Source: Rhizopus sp. PT2906
Lineage: Eukaryota; Mucoromycota; Mucoromycetes; Mucorales; Rhizopodaceae
DNA: 64,000 nucleotides
Direction of reading: 5' to 3'
NCBI GenBank assembly: GCA_025529335.1
Contig: JAMYHX010000013.1
Location: forward strand, 62,001-126,000
Shown: piece by piece, positions 45,474 to 57,376 of the stretch
Layout: every line of letters begins with the position of its first letter
How positions within the stretch are numbered: position 1 is the first letter of the stretch
Made by a program: the position numbers and the translations under genes
The notes under the pieces: generated by a model
Seen by the model: the letters and a program-made list of their open reading frames with translations, nothing else
Told to the model about the DNA's origin: nothing
Database searches by the model: none

Positions 45474-45797
45474 TTAAATGGATGATGGTGCCTGGGGTGG
45501 TTTCTTCATTTTTCGTAGTTTTCTTAGTCTATTACGACGTAAACGATATGCTCCTCTTCTTCTTCTTCGTACCAGTACTGCCATCGATTCATTATCGGGA
45601 TCACCCAAACTCATAACTTCATCGCTTTCACCAGAGCCTCCAGTAAGACTTAGATTATCAATACCAGGAGATTGTTCATCGTTGGGAATACCAAAGCCTA
45701 ATTCACCACCACTACGGCTACCTTGAGGAGAAGGAGTAGCAAAACCAATAGCGACAAGAGAAGCACAGATAGTAAGAAGAACAAGCTTGATTTGCAT
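45474..45797 (-). CDS. Small secreted precursor with acidic pro-region and very basic tail
   Basis: Single exon, 107 aa from the ATG at 45797 (MQIKLVLLTICASL). Residues 1-20 are a typical signal peptide. Residues about 24-74 are acidic (GELGFGIPNDEQSPGIDN ... ESDEVMSLGDPDNE). A run VRRRRRG marks a likely Kex2-type cleavage site. The last 30 residues are strongly basic (AYRLRRNRLRKLRKMKKP). This signal-acidic-pro-basic layout is what precursors of secreted cationic peptides, such as antimicrobial peptides, look like. I recognise no named family. A TATAAAAG box at 45848-45855 is about 55 bp upstream. The ATG at 45893 in the same frame overlaps the promoter and is less likely. It may instead be a nuclear or DNA-binding protein with a false signal, but the N-terminus argues against that. 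Confidence 0.6.
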   Translation of the reverse strand: MQIKLVLLTICASLVAIGFATPSPQGSRSGGELGFGIPNDEQSPGIDNLSLTGGSGESDEVMSLGDPDNESMAVLVRRRRRGAYRLRRNRLRKLRKMKKPPQAPSSI

Positions 45798-45847
45798 TTG
45801 AGTAAAAAAAAGCACAAGTTCAAACTGCTGTGAAAAATATTGTTCCT

Positions 45848-45855
45848 CTTTTATA
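45848..45855 (-). promoter_or_regulatory. TATA box of the small secreted precursor
   Basis: TATAAAAG on the minus strand, about 50-58 bp upstream of the ATG at 45797, the usual distance in this window. It lies downstream of the alternative ATG at 45893, which therefore is unlikely to be used. Confidence 0.5.
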
Positions 45856-46144
45856 TTAATACAGACGCATGTAAACACTGCTGCCATGGTCATTTACTAT
45901 TGGCTATGAGTACATTTCATCTTTCTTGGTTAGATGACTGTATCTGCTTCTCTCTATTTTGTTGATCAATAATTAATAAATGCATAAACTACAGAAAGTA
46001 TATTAGCTGTATGCACATATCTGTCCTCTCCAAATCAAGAGAAAGGAAGCCTGTATCACATTGAAGTCGGAGTGAAGCCAACAAGTAAATGACTTGGACA
46101 TGACTGACAAACTTGAATATTATTTTACAAAACTTGAATTTAAG

Positions 46145-46958
46145 ATGAAGTTTTCAAACCAGGCAGCTGCTCCATTCCTTTTCACCATTTTACTTTGCTT
46201 AGGCAGTGTTTCCGCTTTAACTCTTGCCATTGAGCCTCACAAAAAGGAATGCTTCTTTGAGTACATGAATCATGATGATTCAATGTCTATCACCTATCAA
46301 GTAAGAAACATCAAGGGATGTATGTCCTCATTAAACTCACATTCAATAGGTTGCTCACGGAGGAGACTATGATATTGACTTTTGGGTAATAAAAATAATA
46401 GCAATAATAACAAGTATTAAGTGTCTCTCTCTCCTTAAACACATATAGTTAACTAGTCCTCAAGACACGATCATGGCAACAGATTCTCATCATGACCAAG
46501 GCGCTTATACTATAACCGCCAAGGAAACTGGAAAGTATACCTTTTGTTTCTCTAATGAGAAAACATCTCAATCCACCAAGGTGATCAGTTTTAACACGCG
46601 CGTTCACGAAAAGAGTACTGCAGGTAATAATAGCACTTAGCTTTACCACGAACCATATCCAACATCACTCCTAGTTCAAACCGATCCTTTGAAACATGAA
46701 ATAGAAGAATTGGCAGATAGTATCTTTGCTATTAAATCAGCTCAAGAATACATTGTTGCCAGAGAACGTAGACACAGAGATAGTAAGTTAATATATGCAC
46801 TTGTTTGTTTATGATGTAAACCGCTTTTATTAGCTGTTGAAAGTACCAATGCTCGTGTCAAGTGGTGGTCTATTGCTCAATTGGGTCTATTGATCACAGT
46901 CTGTTTCCTTCAAATTCATTATCTCAAGCATTTCTTTCAAACCAAAAGAACTGTTTAA
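46145..46958 (+). CDS. EMP24: p24-family cargo receptor, EMP24/TMED2 (beta) type
   Basis: Five exons: 46145-46300, 46350-46385, 46449-46623, 46675-46782, 46834-46958, giving 199 aa. p24 proteins cycle between ER and Golgi, help package GPI-anchored proteins and act in COPII/COPI budding. The sequence shows a signal peptide (ILLCLGSVSA), then the GOLD domain with two Cys (about ECFFEYM and YTFCFSNE) that form its disulfide. It continues with a coiled-coil stalk (LKHEIEELADSIFAIKSAQEYIVARERRHRD), one membrane helix (WSIAQLGLLITVCFLQIHYL), and a short cytosolic tail KHFFQTKRTV. The FF and following basic residues bind COPI/COPII, and the ending resembles the p24 beta subfamily. I start at 46145; an in-frame ATG at 46094 would put 17 hydrophilic residues ahead of the signal peptide. 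Confidence 0.92.
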
Positions 46959-47056
46959 GTAACTCTTTATTACACAAATTTTTGTATTTTATTTTCAATA
47001 GACAATAAAAATGAAGAGGAGAAAAAGAGGAGGGAAAGTGAAAGAAAGCAATTGAT

Positions 47057-49576
47057 TTAAAAGGTTGTTGTTAATTTTTCATTTTGTTCAACAAGATTGG
47101 CCACTTTTTCAGAATATTGTAAAGAAAGTACTTGGAGTCTAGAAAGTTCAACTTGATGTAAGACGACACATTGAGTAACTTGATCTAGTGACGCTGCTAA
47201 TTCTTCATTGAAAATCATCTTTGCAACAATGGCAGAGACTGTGTTAATAGGCAAGTCAAACATTTTGGATAATTGTGCTAATCCAACTGTGGAGTAGTAA
47301 GAAGCATACGTAAACAAGTATGTACGAAGCCCTTCTTCTTGAATCTTGCGCACAAGCATTTCTTTGATCTTGTTTGTTTCGGTCATCAAATCCCAAATCT
47401 TGATAGCCAAGATGTATTCCTTTGCCTTTTCCCATTCACCTGATGCTAAGGCTTTGGCAGCACTCATGATATGATCTCTTGTATTCTCGGGTGGGCCACA
47501 GAATGCTTGACGTTCATTATAATCAAGTAATCTACGGAAGGGTCTAGAGATGAACTTTTTGTTATTAGGTCCAGCCTGTGCTTGAGCAGGAATTTCTAAA
47601 AGCATAGAACATGTCAAAAAGATACATTCCAAAAGCTCCAAATTGATGTGCATATGGAAAGGCAATTGACGTTGACGTTCAGCAGCCTCAACATCCACAG
47701 TAGTAGGTTGGTTGAAGCGTTGAGTTTGAACACCTTGAGCCAAAAGTTCTTTAACACGACCAGATCCTTGAATCTCAGAAAGGGTAGCATGGGATTCTTT
47801 GATCAAACCTTCACGGAAAGCGCAGATACCGAGTTGAACCATAGCACGATTATATAAGATTTGAGTGGCAATATCGGCTTGATGAATGGAATCTTGTACG
47901 TGGGACATTAATAATAAGTCACGGGCAGTGTAGTATTTCTTAAGAAGAGCATAGTGATAAATATGACAAAGCATAGCACGGGTACGGAATACACTTGAAG
48001 TATCGTTATAGAGATAGTTGCAAAGCTGGTTGATCAACTCAGAGGGCTCTTCGGTAGTAGTAACCTTGGTGACAACGTAGTCGGGTAAAAGCTTCTTACT
48101 GGCGATTTCGAGTGACTTGATGACGTTTTCAGGCTTGTAGTAGACATGATCTAACTTGCGGAAGATGACTCTAGGAATAGCAGATGTCATGTTGTATGTT
48201 TCAAGATAGAACTGAGAACGGTGTAACAAAGCATAGATGGCAGCTTCATCTCTAAGACGGTCAATGTATTCAGTTGCATGAGGGTCAATATTTTGAAGAG
48301 ACTTGTTAAATTCATCATCTAAGCGTTCGACAAAACTGACAATGGATCCTCTAAGTTTAATAACCTCACCGGCTTTTGGAACGACGTCTCTATCTTCATT
48401 GTCAAGATCTTCTGCATCTTCGGTAACCATGAAGGATTTATTTGTTTCAAGCTCTTGAAGCAAGCTGTTGAATTCGTTGGTAGCAGACTTCCATGTAGCA
48501 ACGTCCATGAAAGGAGCCTTGCCAACGTTAAGATCGAAACGAGAAGCAATAAGAGCTAATAAAACAGAAATCTTTTGGAAGGGTGATTTTGCTTTCTCTA
48601 ACAAAGATTCCAAAATGCTGATCTGTTCAACACGGTCTGTGTTCTATAAAATATTGCTATAAGCCCCATCCATTGCCATACATATATGTCATTCTTTACC
48701 TTTCTACCACGGCTTTCTAAAACTTCTCTTAAGCGAGCCAAAACATTTTCAGAGGTAAGATTGACAATTGCTTTTCCTCCTGCACCAACAGCAGTAAAGC
48801 CATCTTCTTCCTCAGCAGTGATTTCCTTATGAGTTTCTTGGATTTCTCTACCTTCATCTTCAGCTTCTGATTCATCTCCAGGTTGCTCTTGTTCTTTCAT
48901 GAATTCCTCAGGGTTCTGTTCAATAACATGTAAGTAAACTTTCATACCACATAAAGAAAAAGGCTTTACCTCTCTATAAGCAGTGACATATTCACCATAT
49001 TGCTTAGAAAGCTTCTTGAGCTTCTGTCTCAAGTTGTTCATGGCCTTGGTATTGCTTGTGCTCTTCTTTTTGCCTTTATCTTTCTTGAGGCTTTCGGCTA
49101 ACGAGTCTTCAAGCTCAACCATCAGTTTGACGTAAAACTTGGGCATAGGAATCTTGTTGAAACCAGTTGTAGCTCTGGAGATGGTGACGGTAAGCTTGTC
49201 AAATTCTGTTTAACGTGGGTTAATGTCTCTTTTGGCACACGTCAAATTTTTTTCTTTATATTTCACCTGTGGCGATCAAGTTCCAGTCATTGTTCTTCTG
49301 ACCATTTTCAATAGCCTTTACGGCATTTTCCATCTCTTCAAGTCTCTTATCCTTTTGGGATCTTGCTTGACGCTTTCTACTAGTTTCATCGTCAGAATCC
49401 TCGGAGTCGCTTCCACCTTTCAAGAAACGATTTTTGGGTTGATCTTGGGCGGCTTCAGAGTGATAACTCTCTGCCTCAGAATCATACTCGGAATCACTTT
49501 GGGAATAGAGGGACTCGTTTTCAGAAGAGTCAGTCTCAGATTCAGTATCTGATGTAGAGCGGAAAAAACGAGACAT
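47057..49576 (-). CDS. NIP1: Translation initiation factor eIF3 subunit c (Nip1)
   Basis: Four exons: 49267-49576, 48970-49205, 48700-48915, 47057-48643, giving 782 aa. eIF3c is a core subunit of the eIF3 scaffold; its N-terminus binds eIF1 and eIF5 and its C-terminal PCI domain holds the core together. The N-terminus SRFFRSTSDTESETDSS and the following acidic Ser/Asp/Glu run are the family hallmark, followed by KNRFLKGGSDSEDSDDE and the AVKAIENG/NDWNLIATEFDKL helix. The C-terminal half is helical (TPR-like, then PCI winged helix, ending in ARLQVLSLQYSEKVANLVEQNEKL-type helices). It is a little shorter than animal eIF3c, as in other fungi. It converges on EMP24 98 bp away and diverges from RQC2, with 865 bp between the starts. 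Confidence 0.95.
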
Positions 49577-50441
49577 TGTAATGAATAAAGGTTGTCTCTA
49601 ACGGCAGTAAAGAAGGAAGCCTTTTGCTGCTAATTTTTTTTTTTCGTTTTATTTCAGCAAAAAATTTTCAAGTCACGTGCATGTGGCGCTGTTATTTTAC
49701 TGACCTTGTCTCTCTGTTGCTACAAAAAAAAACACTTGAGGGCTACTCTTATTGTATATCTCTAATGATATGTTGCTATACTATAAATTCATTTGATATA
49801 AATACCAGACAAGTGATTATTAGTTTGAAATAACATGGAGATATATTGCTGTAAGATGGGTTGCTCCAATAGCTGATTATTATACTTCAAAAGCATAATA
49901 GCTTCGTAAGGATCACTGCCAGTTTCTATAGGCATATTTTACATCTATCAGATGTGTATAGCTGGTGGCAAGTTTATAGATACGAAGAGCGCGTCTGTTG
50001 CTTATTAATAAAGAGCTGCTTCTTTTGAGTTTACTTTATATCCTGTTGATGTACCATTGTTGGGAAGAAATTCGTTCTTTATATAGTGTTGTGAATTTGT
50101 TTATCGAATCATGATATCCTTGATCTATAATAGAATACAAGTTACACTGATAACTTTCTTTTATGCAACATATCTAAATTATATTCTATTTTCTATTTTT
50201 AATCAAGTATCATCACTCGATGTAGAACAGTTGCTCTTCCATAGTAACTGTCTTGTCTAACGACCTATAACTAATGCAATTGCCTGGTGTCATTTTCAGC
50301 TGCGTATACCGAACTGCTGCGGTATAGTGGTAACTCATGGCACAGCGTTTGTGACTGTTGATATCTCCATATAAATTATAAAAGTGTTGAAGGAAGCTTT
50401 TGCATATACCTTTTTTTTTTATCCTTGAACTGAACCAAAAA
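49577..50441. other. Divergent intergenic region (eIF3c / RQC2)
   Basis: 865 bp with promoters for both genes. The open frame on the minus strand at 50213-50626 overlaps RQC2 exons 1-2 and has no recognisable features. Confidence 0.5.
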
Positions 50442-53400
50442 ATGAAGCAACGTTTCAATGCTTTAGACATCCGTTCAACAGTTATGAACCTTAAAGAAAG
50501 GTAAACTAGAGTTAAAAAAAGAGAGAGAAAAAAACTGACAGCTAATTCGGGGAAAAGGCTGATTGGTATCCGTTTACAAAATGTATATGACGTGAATGCC
50601 AAAACGTTCTTATTCAAGTTTGCCAAGGTATACTAAGGGAATATACCAATGACAAATATTGAAAGCTAACTTATACTTTTTTTTTTCTTAGCCTGACGAT
50701 AAGGAACTCGTTTTAGTCGAGTCAGGTACTCGTATTCATACAACACAGTTTAGTCGAGAGAAATCTGACATGCCATCACCTTTTTGTGCAAAGGTAAATA
50801 TTTAAACATGGGAAGTTGTGTTGGATTGTATTAAACAGTCTTTTGAAGCTTCGTAAATGCCTCCGTACTCGTAGGTTGACCAATGTACGACAACTTGGCG
50901 TGGATCGTATTGTCGATTTTGAATTTGCTGGTGGTGAAAAGAGTTTAGGATATCACATCATTTGTGAATTTTACGCTTCCGTATGTTTCAAGAATAAAGG
51001 GATTATAAGAGTAATTAATAACAGATTTGTTATAGGGTAACATCATTTTGACGGATCATGAATATCGCATATTGGCATTACTCCGTACTGTCCAACCAAC
51101 TGAGACGCTGAAGATGGCAGTAGGCGAGATTTACAATATCAAATCAGTCTTGGCCGACTTTACAAAGGTGGATTCTGATCAGTTGAAGGAAGCCTTATCA
51201 GCAGCTGGACCAAAAGACAATTTGAAGAAGATACTCAACATTAAATTTGGTAAGTAGGCACAACAATTCAAGCATCAACAAGTGATATTAATCATGAGTA
51301 GAATATGGCCCTGCTATGGTTGAACATATTATTATGGAATCTGAATTGGATCCAAACATGAAAGTTGCTTCTGATTTTGATACTTCTGAAAACTCACCCA
51401 TGATGCATGCGCTACTTGAGGGATTCAAAAAGGCTGATGATATGATTCAGTCAACGAAAAATGCTGTTCCTAGGGGTTACATTATTCTAATGGATGATAA
51501 AAGGCCAAGTGATGATAAGGAAGACGCAATAGAAATGTAAGTGCCGAAATGATTCTTGACCAGGCTTTGCTCTAATTGAATGAATAGCTATGATGAATTT
51601 CACCCATTCTTATACAAGCAATTCACTCATCGAAAGTTCAAAGAGTATCCTACTTTTGATATGGCTGTAGACGAATTCTTCTCGTCAATTGAAGCACAGA
51701 AGCTTGAGCTGAAGACTCGTAAGCAAGAAGAAGCTGCATTAAAGAAATTGGAAGCAGTCAAACAAGAACAAGAGAAGAGAGTGGAAAGTTTGCTTAATCA
51801 ACAGCTTACCAACACGCGTAAAGCCGAACTTATTGAACTCAATCTTCAATACGTTGATGCCGCTATCACGATTATTCGAAACGCAGTTGCAAGTCAAATG
51901 GATTGGCAAGATTTGAATGATTTAGTCAAGGAAGAAAAAAGAAGAGGCAACCCTATCGCTTTGCTAATTGATACTTTAAAGTTGGATACAAACCAAATAA
52001 CATTGGTTCTGACGTAAGAAAAAAAAAGTAGACAATATTGAATCTATACTTACTCCTTATCTTAGTGATCCTGATTATCATGAGGAGAGTGAAGATGAAG
52101 ACGAAAAAGAAAAACCAAAGGAAACATTCAAAGTGGATGTCGATATTGGTTTGACAGCGTTTGCAAATGCTAGAAAATACTATGAACAAAAGAAATCAAC
52201 GGCATCGAAACATGAAAAGACGATTGTAGCATCCACTAAAGCTTTAAAATCTGCTGAACGAAAGATTCGACAAGATCTCAAGGAAACCAAGATTACTGCC
52301 ACAATCAGCAAGATTAGGAAGCCGTTTTGGTTTGAAAAGTTCATGTGGTTTATATCTACAGAAGGATACCTTGTCATTGCCGGTCGTGATATGCAACAAA
52401 ACGAGATGCTGGTTAAACGTTATCTTTCAAAGGACGATGTTTATGTTCACGCTGACCTTCATGGAGCTGCTAGTGTGGTTGTCAAGAATAAGCCTCAGGC
52501 TAATGGTCAACCCATATCTCCAAGTACGCTTTATCAAGCGGGTATCATGTCTGTTTGCCAAAGTAAAGCCTGGGATTCCAAGGTTGTCACCAGCGCTTAT
52601 TGGGTTTACCCAGATCAAGTATCAAAGTCTGCACCTACTGGTGAATATCTGACGACGGGTAGTTTCATGATTCGTGGCAAGAAGAACTTTTTGCCTCCTG
52701 TCCAGCTTGTCTACGGTTTTGGTTATTTATTCAAACTGGATGAATCCTCTATTGGTAATCATGTCAAACCTGCAAAAGAAAACGATCTATCCACTGAATA
52801 TGACGATGATGTGCTTAAACCTGAGCAACCTGCCAAGATAGATAGTATTGAAGAAATAGACAAGTCCGATGTTGCTGAAAAGTCCAAAGAAGCAGAACCT
52901 AACGCGTCATCAGGTACACTATTAATTATGAGTTTATAGCGTCACAGAAAAAACTTATTCATTTTAGGTATTTCTATATCCAACAGCGAAAAATCTGTCA
53001 ACGAAGAAGATAGTTCTTCTGATGATGACGATAGCGATGACAGCAGCAGCAGTAGCAGCGATGATGAAAGCGCCTTCCCTGACACCAAACTCCAATCATT
53101 GCCAGTATCCAATCACGAAAACATCCCTGATGCTAGTAAATATGCTCTGGATGAATACGGCCATGACTCTGACGAAGACCAGACTTCATCTGCACCTGAT
53201 AGCGATAAGGCTCAGGCAAAGAAGAGATTTATTACCGCTAAAGAAAGACGTTTGATGAAGAAACAAAACGCAACAGAAATAACCGAAGAAATAAGATTAA
53301 AGCAGCAAAAACAACAACAAAAACAGCAGAATAACGGCAAACAAAAGCAACAGGCTCCCGCTAAGCCCAGTGTGACTACACCTCCTTCATCTACGCGTGG

Positions 53401-54176
53401 ACGTAAGGGCAAGGCTAAGAAGATTAAGGAAAAATATGCTGATCAAGATGAGGAAGAAAGACAACTTCGTATGGAATTGCTTGGATCCAACAAAGGCCCA
53501 CAACCCAAAGGCAAAAAGGCTAAACGTGAGGCAAAGGCAAAGGCAGAAAAGGCAGCCTTGGAGAAAGAACGCGCTCGAAAGGAGGCTGAAGAAAAGGCAC
53601 GATTAGCACAGAGTCAGAAAGAAGAAGAAGAAAAAGAAAATGATGGGTCACTGGAAGTAGGTGAAGAAAAAGACAGTGATGTTATTCGACAGTTGCTCAA
53701 GGAAGAGAATATTACTATGTTAGAAGCTGATGAAATTGTAAGTAATGCTGCATTATATATATCATTTGAATAACCAAACAAAAAACAAATAGGCAAATCT
53801 CTCTGCTTTGGATTCTCTGACAGGCAATCCTCTACCGGAAGATATTCTTCATTTTGCTATACCTGTTTGCGCTCCTTATCCAGCTATACAAAAGTATAAA
53901 TATAAAGTAAAGCTAACACCAGGCTCATTGAAACGTGGAAAAGGTAAAGATAAGAAACTATTTATGCTTTGGGATCATAGCTAATCATACTCTATATTAG
54001 CTGTTAAACAAGCACAATCTGTATTCCTTGCCCTATCAGATGCATCTGCCCGTGAAAAAGAGCTAATTAAAGGTGTCGCTGATATGGAAAATATCAATAC
54101 AATGATGAGTAAAGTCAAAGTGTCTGCACCCAATCTTGAAACAAGCAAGCGAAAGAAAGGAAGTGGCCGAAAATAA
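50442..54176 (+). CDS. RQC2: Ribosome quality control factor RQC2/NEMF
   Basis: Eleven exons: 50442-50500, 50558-50627, 50692-50793, 50849-50980, 51036-51249, 51302-51536, 51588-52013, 52066-52913, 52968-53737, 53793-53943, 54001-54176, giving 939 aa. Rqc2/NEMF binds stalled 60S subunits, recruits Ltn1, and directs C-terminal tailing of the nascent chain. The NFACT-N domain starts MKQRFNALDIRSTVMNLKER. The Asp96-Arg97 pair in LGVDRIVDFEF matches the DR motif needed for tailing. A long coiled coil follows (KTRKQEEAALKKLEAVKQEQ). The NFACT-R domain contains FISTEGYLVIAGRDMQQNE and KNFLPPVQLVYGFGYLFKLD. A low-complexity acidic and Lys-rich stretch precedes the NFACT-C domain (AIPVCAPYPAIQKYKYKVKL). 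Its start diverges from eIF3c. Confidence 0.95.
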
Positions 54177-54898
54177 TTTGTATAAATCCGTAATCTTAGA
54201 TTTTGTAACTATATTTAATAAAAGAGCGAATAATAGAACGAAGACATGTATTGTTTGATAATTGTTGTATATAAAGATTATATATATATCCTTCGACGCA
54301 ATATAATCAACTATCTCAGATATGAATATAATACCTCATGATAACATTTGAGATCAATTTCTTTTTCTTTTCTCTGTTAATAAAAAAGAATATACAGAGG
54401 TGAAGCATGGGGTCTTTCACGTACAACTCTTCCCAGCTCTCTTCTTTTCCTATCGTTAAAGATAGGCGGCCACCCAGACTTTGGCCTCGTCTCTACAGTT
54501 CCATCTTTTTTCCATTGTTAATAAACTCGACGCACGGTTCTTTCTGAAATATTTTCCTCAATAGCAATTTGTACTGCCGAAATGCCTTCGCGACGTCTAG
54601 CAACCATCATTTGTTTTTGAGACACAGTTAAATAAGGCATTTTATGTTGTTACAGAAAGAGAAAAGCAGTCTTAATCATGAAGCATCTTTCCAAAAAAAA
54701 AAAAAAAAAAACTGACTTTAAAAATATTTTCAGTAATCGGCGTTTAAACTAATTTAAACTGATAAACTTTATGCCGATGTAATGTTGGACAGCTCATAGC
54801 TTCTGCATACAGAGTAGAAATTAAAATAAAAAAGGCTTAAAGTAGTTTATTTACTCTTATTACATTATCTAACAAATACAATATGCAACTGAAATAAT
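54177..54898. other. Convergent intergenic region containing a transposase remnant
   Basis: About 720 bp between the convergent RQC2 and aconitase genes. It holds the Tc1/mariner-like fragment described separately and AT-rich 3' flanks. Confidence 0.6.
54440..54640 (-). pseudogene. Remnant of Tc1/mariner-type transposase (DNA-binding HTH region)
   Basis: On the minus strand, starting at an ATG at 54638-54640, the frame reads MPYLTVSQKQMMVARRREGI then SAVQIAIEENISERTVRRVY. A stop codon (TAA, probably from CAA) follows, then QWKKDGTVETRPKSGWPPIF. This is the bipartite helix-turn-helix pattern of Tc1/mariner transposases, with the GRPP-type linker (here GWPP) before the catalytic domain. No DDE catalytic domain is seen downstream, so the copy is a truncated, dead relic. 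It sits in the convergent gap between RQC2 and aconitase. Confidence 0.65.
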
Positions 54899-57376
54899 TT
54901 ATTGAGAGGCAGCAGTTTGAACCTTCATGTAGTTAAGACAGCTACCGTGCTTGAACCATTCGATTTGACCGGCATTGAAAGTGTGGTTCAAAGTGATATC
55001 TAAGGAAGAACCGTTGTTCTTGTGAACACGGAGAGTCAAGGGCTTGCCTTCCTGGAAATCGGTCAAACCAATGATGTCAACCTTGTCGGTGGGGTCGATC
55101 TTGTCATAGTCAGCAGGGTTAGCGAAGGTAAGAGGAAGCATACCTTGCTTCTTCAAGTTGGTTTCGTGGATACGAGCAAAGGACTTGGTGATGATGGCAG
55201 CACCGTTCAAGTGACGGGGCTCCAAAGCAGCGTGTTCACGAGAAGAACCTTCACCGTAGTTTTCATCACCAATAACAACCCACTTAACACCTCTCTTCTT
55301 GTAGTCACGAGCGACTTCAGGAACACCAGCATATTCCTTGGTGAAGACGTTCAAGACGGAGTTGACCTTGTCGTTAGCAGCGTTGACGGCACCAATCAAC
55401 ATGTTGTTGGAGATGTTATCGAGGTGACCACGGTACTTCAACCAAGGACCAGCCATAGAGATGTGATCGGTAGTACACTTACCCTTGACCTTGATCAAGA
55501 TAGGAACTTCCTTGATATCTTGACCGTTCCACTTTTCGAAGGGCTCCAAAAGTTGAAGACGGGTGGACTTGGGGTCGACCTTGACTTGAACTTCAGCGCC
55601 ATTGGCAGGAGGAGCTTGGTAGGTGTTTTCACCAGCATCGTAACCGCGAGGAGGCAATTCGTTACCGTTGGGAGGATCAAGCTTGAAGGGCTTACCATCG
55701 GCACCAGTGAGGGAATCAGTGATGGGGTTGAAGGTCATGTCACCAGCGATAGCCAAGGCAGTGACAATTTCGGGAGAAGCGACGAAAGCGTGGGTAGCAG
55801 GGTTACCGTCGTTACGACCAGTGAAGTTACGGTTGTAGGAAGTGATGATGGAGTTCTTGTCACCCTTCTTGATGTCTTGACGGTCCCATTGACCAATACA
55901 AGGACCACAGGCGTTGGCAAGGACAACACCACCAGAGTTGGTAAGGATGTCCATAATGCCGTCACGTTCGATGGTAGCACGAATTTGTTCGGAACCAGGG
56001 GTGATGGTGAACTTGGACTTGACCTTGAGGCCGTGTTCGGAGGCTTGCTTAACAAGTGAAGCGGAACGAGCCATGTCTTCGTAAGAGGAGTTGGTACAAG
56101 AACCGATCAAACCAACCTTGAGTTCTTCGGGCCAGCCGTTAGCCTTGGCAGTTTCCTTGAACTTGGAAAGAGGAGTGGCCAAATCGGGAGTGAAAGGGCC
56201 GTTGATGTGAGGTTCGAGCTTGTTAAGGTCAATTTCAATCAATTCGTCATATTGAGCACCTTCATCGGCACGAAGGTTGTGAGAGAATTGTTGAGCGTAA
56301 TCGGCGATGGCAGCACGGTTGGTGGCACGGAGATAATCACCCATACGGCTGTTGAAGGGGAACATGGAAGTAGTGGCACCAATTTCAGCACCCATGTTAC
56401 AGATGGTAGCCATACCAGTACAAGAGATAGAGTCAACACCTTCGCCGAGGTATTCGACAATGGCACCAGTACCACCCTTGACAGTCAAGATACCAGCAAC
56501 CTTAAGGATAACATCCTTGGGGGAGGTCCAGCCATTGAGCTTACCGTGAAGCTTGACACCAATGGTCTTGGGGCACTTGAGTTCCCAAGGAACACCAGCC
56601 ATGACATCGACGGCATCAGCACCACCAACACCAATAGCGACCATACCAAGACCACCAGCGTTAGGAGTGTGAGAGTCGGTACCGATCATGAGACCACCGG
56701 GGAAAGCATAGTTTTCGAGAATGATTTGGTGAATAATACCGGAACCAGGTCTCCAGAAACCAATGTTGTACTTGGCGGTAGCAGTAGCCAAGAAGTCATA
56801 GACTTCCTTGTTGATGTCAATGGCACGAGCCAAATCCTTAGCACCACCAACTTGAGCTTCAATCAAGTGATCACAGTGAACAGTGGTAGGGACAGCAACG
56901 TTAGGGAGGCCAGCAGACATGAATTGAAGGAGAGCCATTTGAGCGGTGGCGTCTTGACAGGCAACGCGATCAGGGCGAAGCTTAAGGTAGGACTTACCGC
57001 GGACAATGTCTTGGTTTTCGGCATCATCCAAGTGACCATAGACAACCTTTTCAGAGAGAGTCAAAGGACGGTTTAATCTATAGAAAATACTTGTTTAGCT
57101 TCCTTGCACTCCGAATATAAAAAATTTTTCGCTTACCTTCTACGAACAACTTCGAGGTTGTCTTCGATTCTTTGGTAGTTGATGTATTTATCCTTTTCGA
57201 GGTTAGACATGGAAACCTTTTGGGCAGCCCAGTTGGTGCTAGCCTTAGCATAGGTACGGGTGTGAGTCTTGACAGCAGGGGCAACAGCCTAAGCGAGAAA
57301 TAATGAGTGATGAGTTCAAATTGTAATGTTGTTATTGTACCTTGGCAGCTCTGATAATATGACTTGAAGACAACAT
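54899..57376 (-). CDS. ACO1: Mitochondrial aconitate hydratase
   Basis: Three exons: 57341-57376, 57137-57288, 54899-57077, giving 788 aa. Aconitase interconverts citrate and isocitrate in the TCA cycle via a 4Fe-4S cluster. The N-terminus (MLSSSHIIRAAKAVAPAVK and following RTYAKAST) is a basic, amphipathic presequence with Arg and no acids, so mitochondrial import is expected. Cluster ligands are visible: Cys in IGSCTNSS and the two Cys in NACGPCIGQWDR. Other hallmarks are GTDSHTPNAGGLG, GMATICNMGAEIG and the swivel-domain GDENYGEGSSREHAA. The C-terminus (KVQTAASQ) is normal. The coding sequence is markedly biased to certain GC-ending codons compared with its flanks, which fits high expression. 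Confidence 0.97.

Noticed and set aside
50213..50626. 137-aa minus-strand frame upstream of and across RQC2 exons 1-2
   Set aside because: It overlaps the RQC2 start antisense and has no recognisable domain.
55022..56059. 345-aa and neighbouring plus-strand frames inside aconitase
   Set aside because: They are antisense to the aconitase exon; the long open antisense frame follows from its biased codon use.
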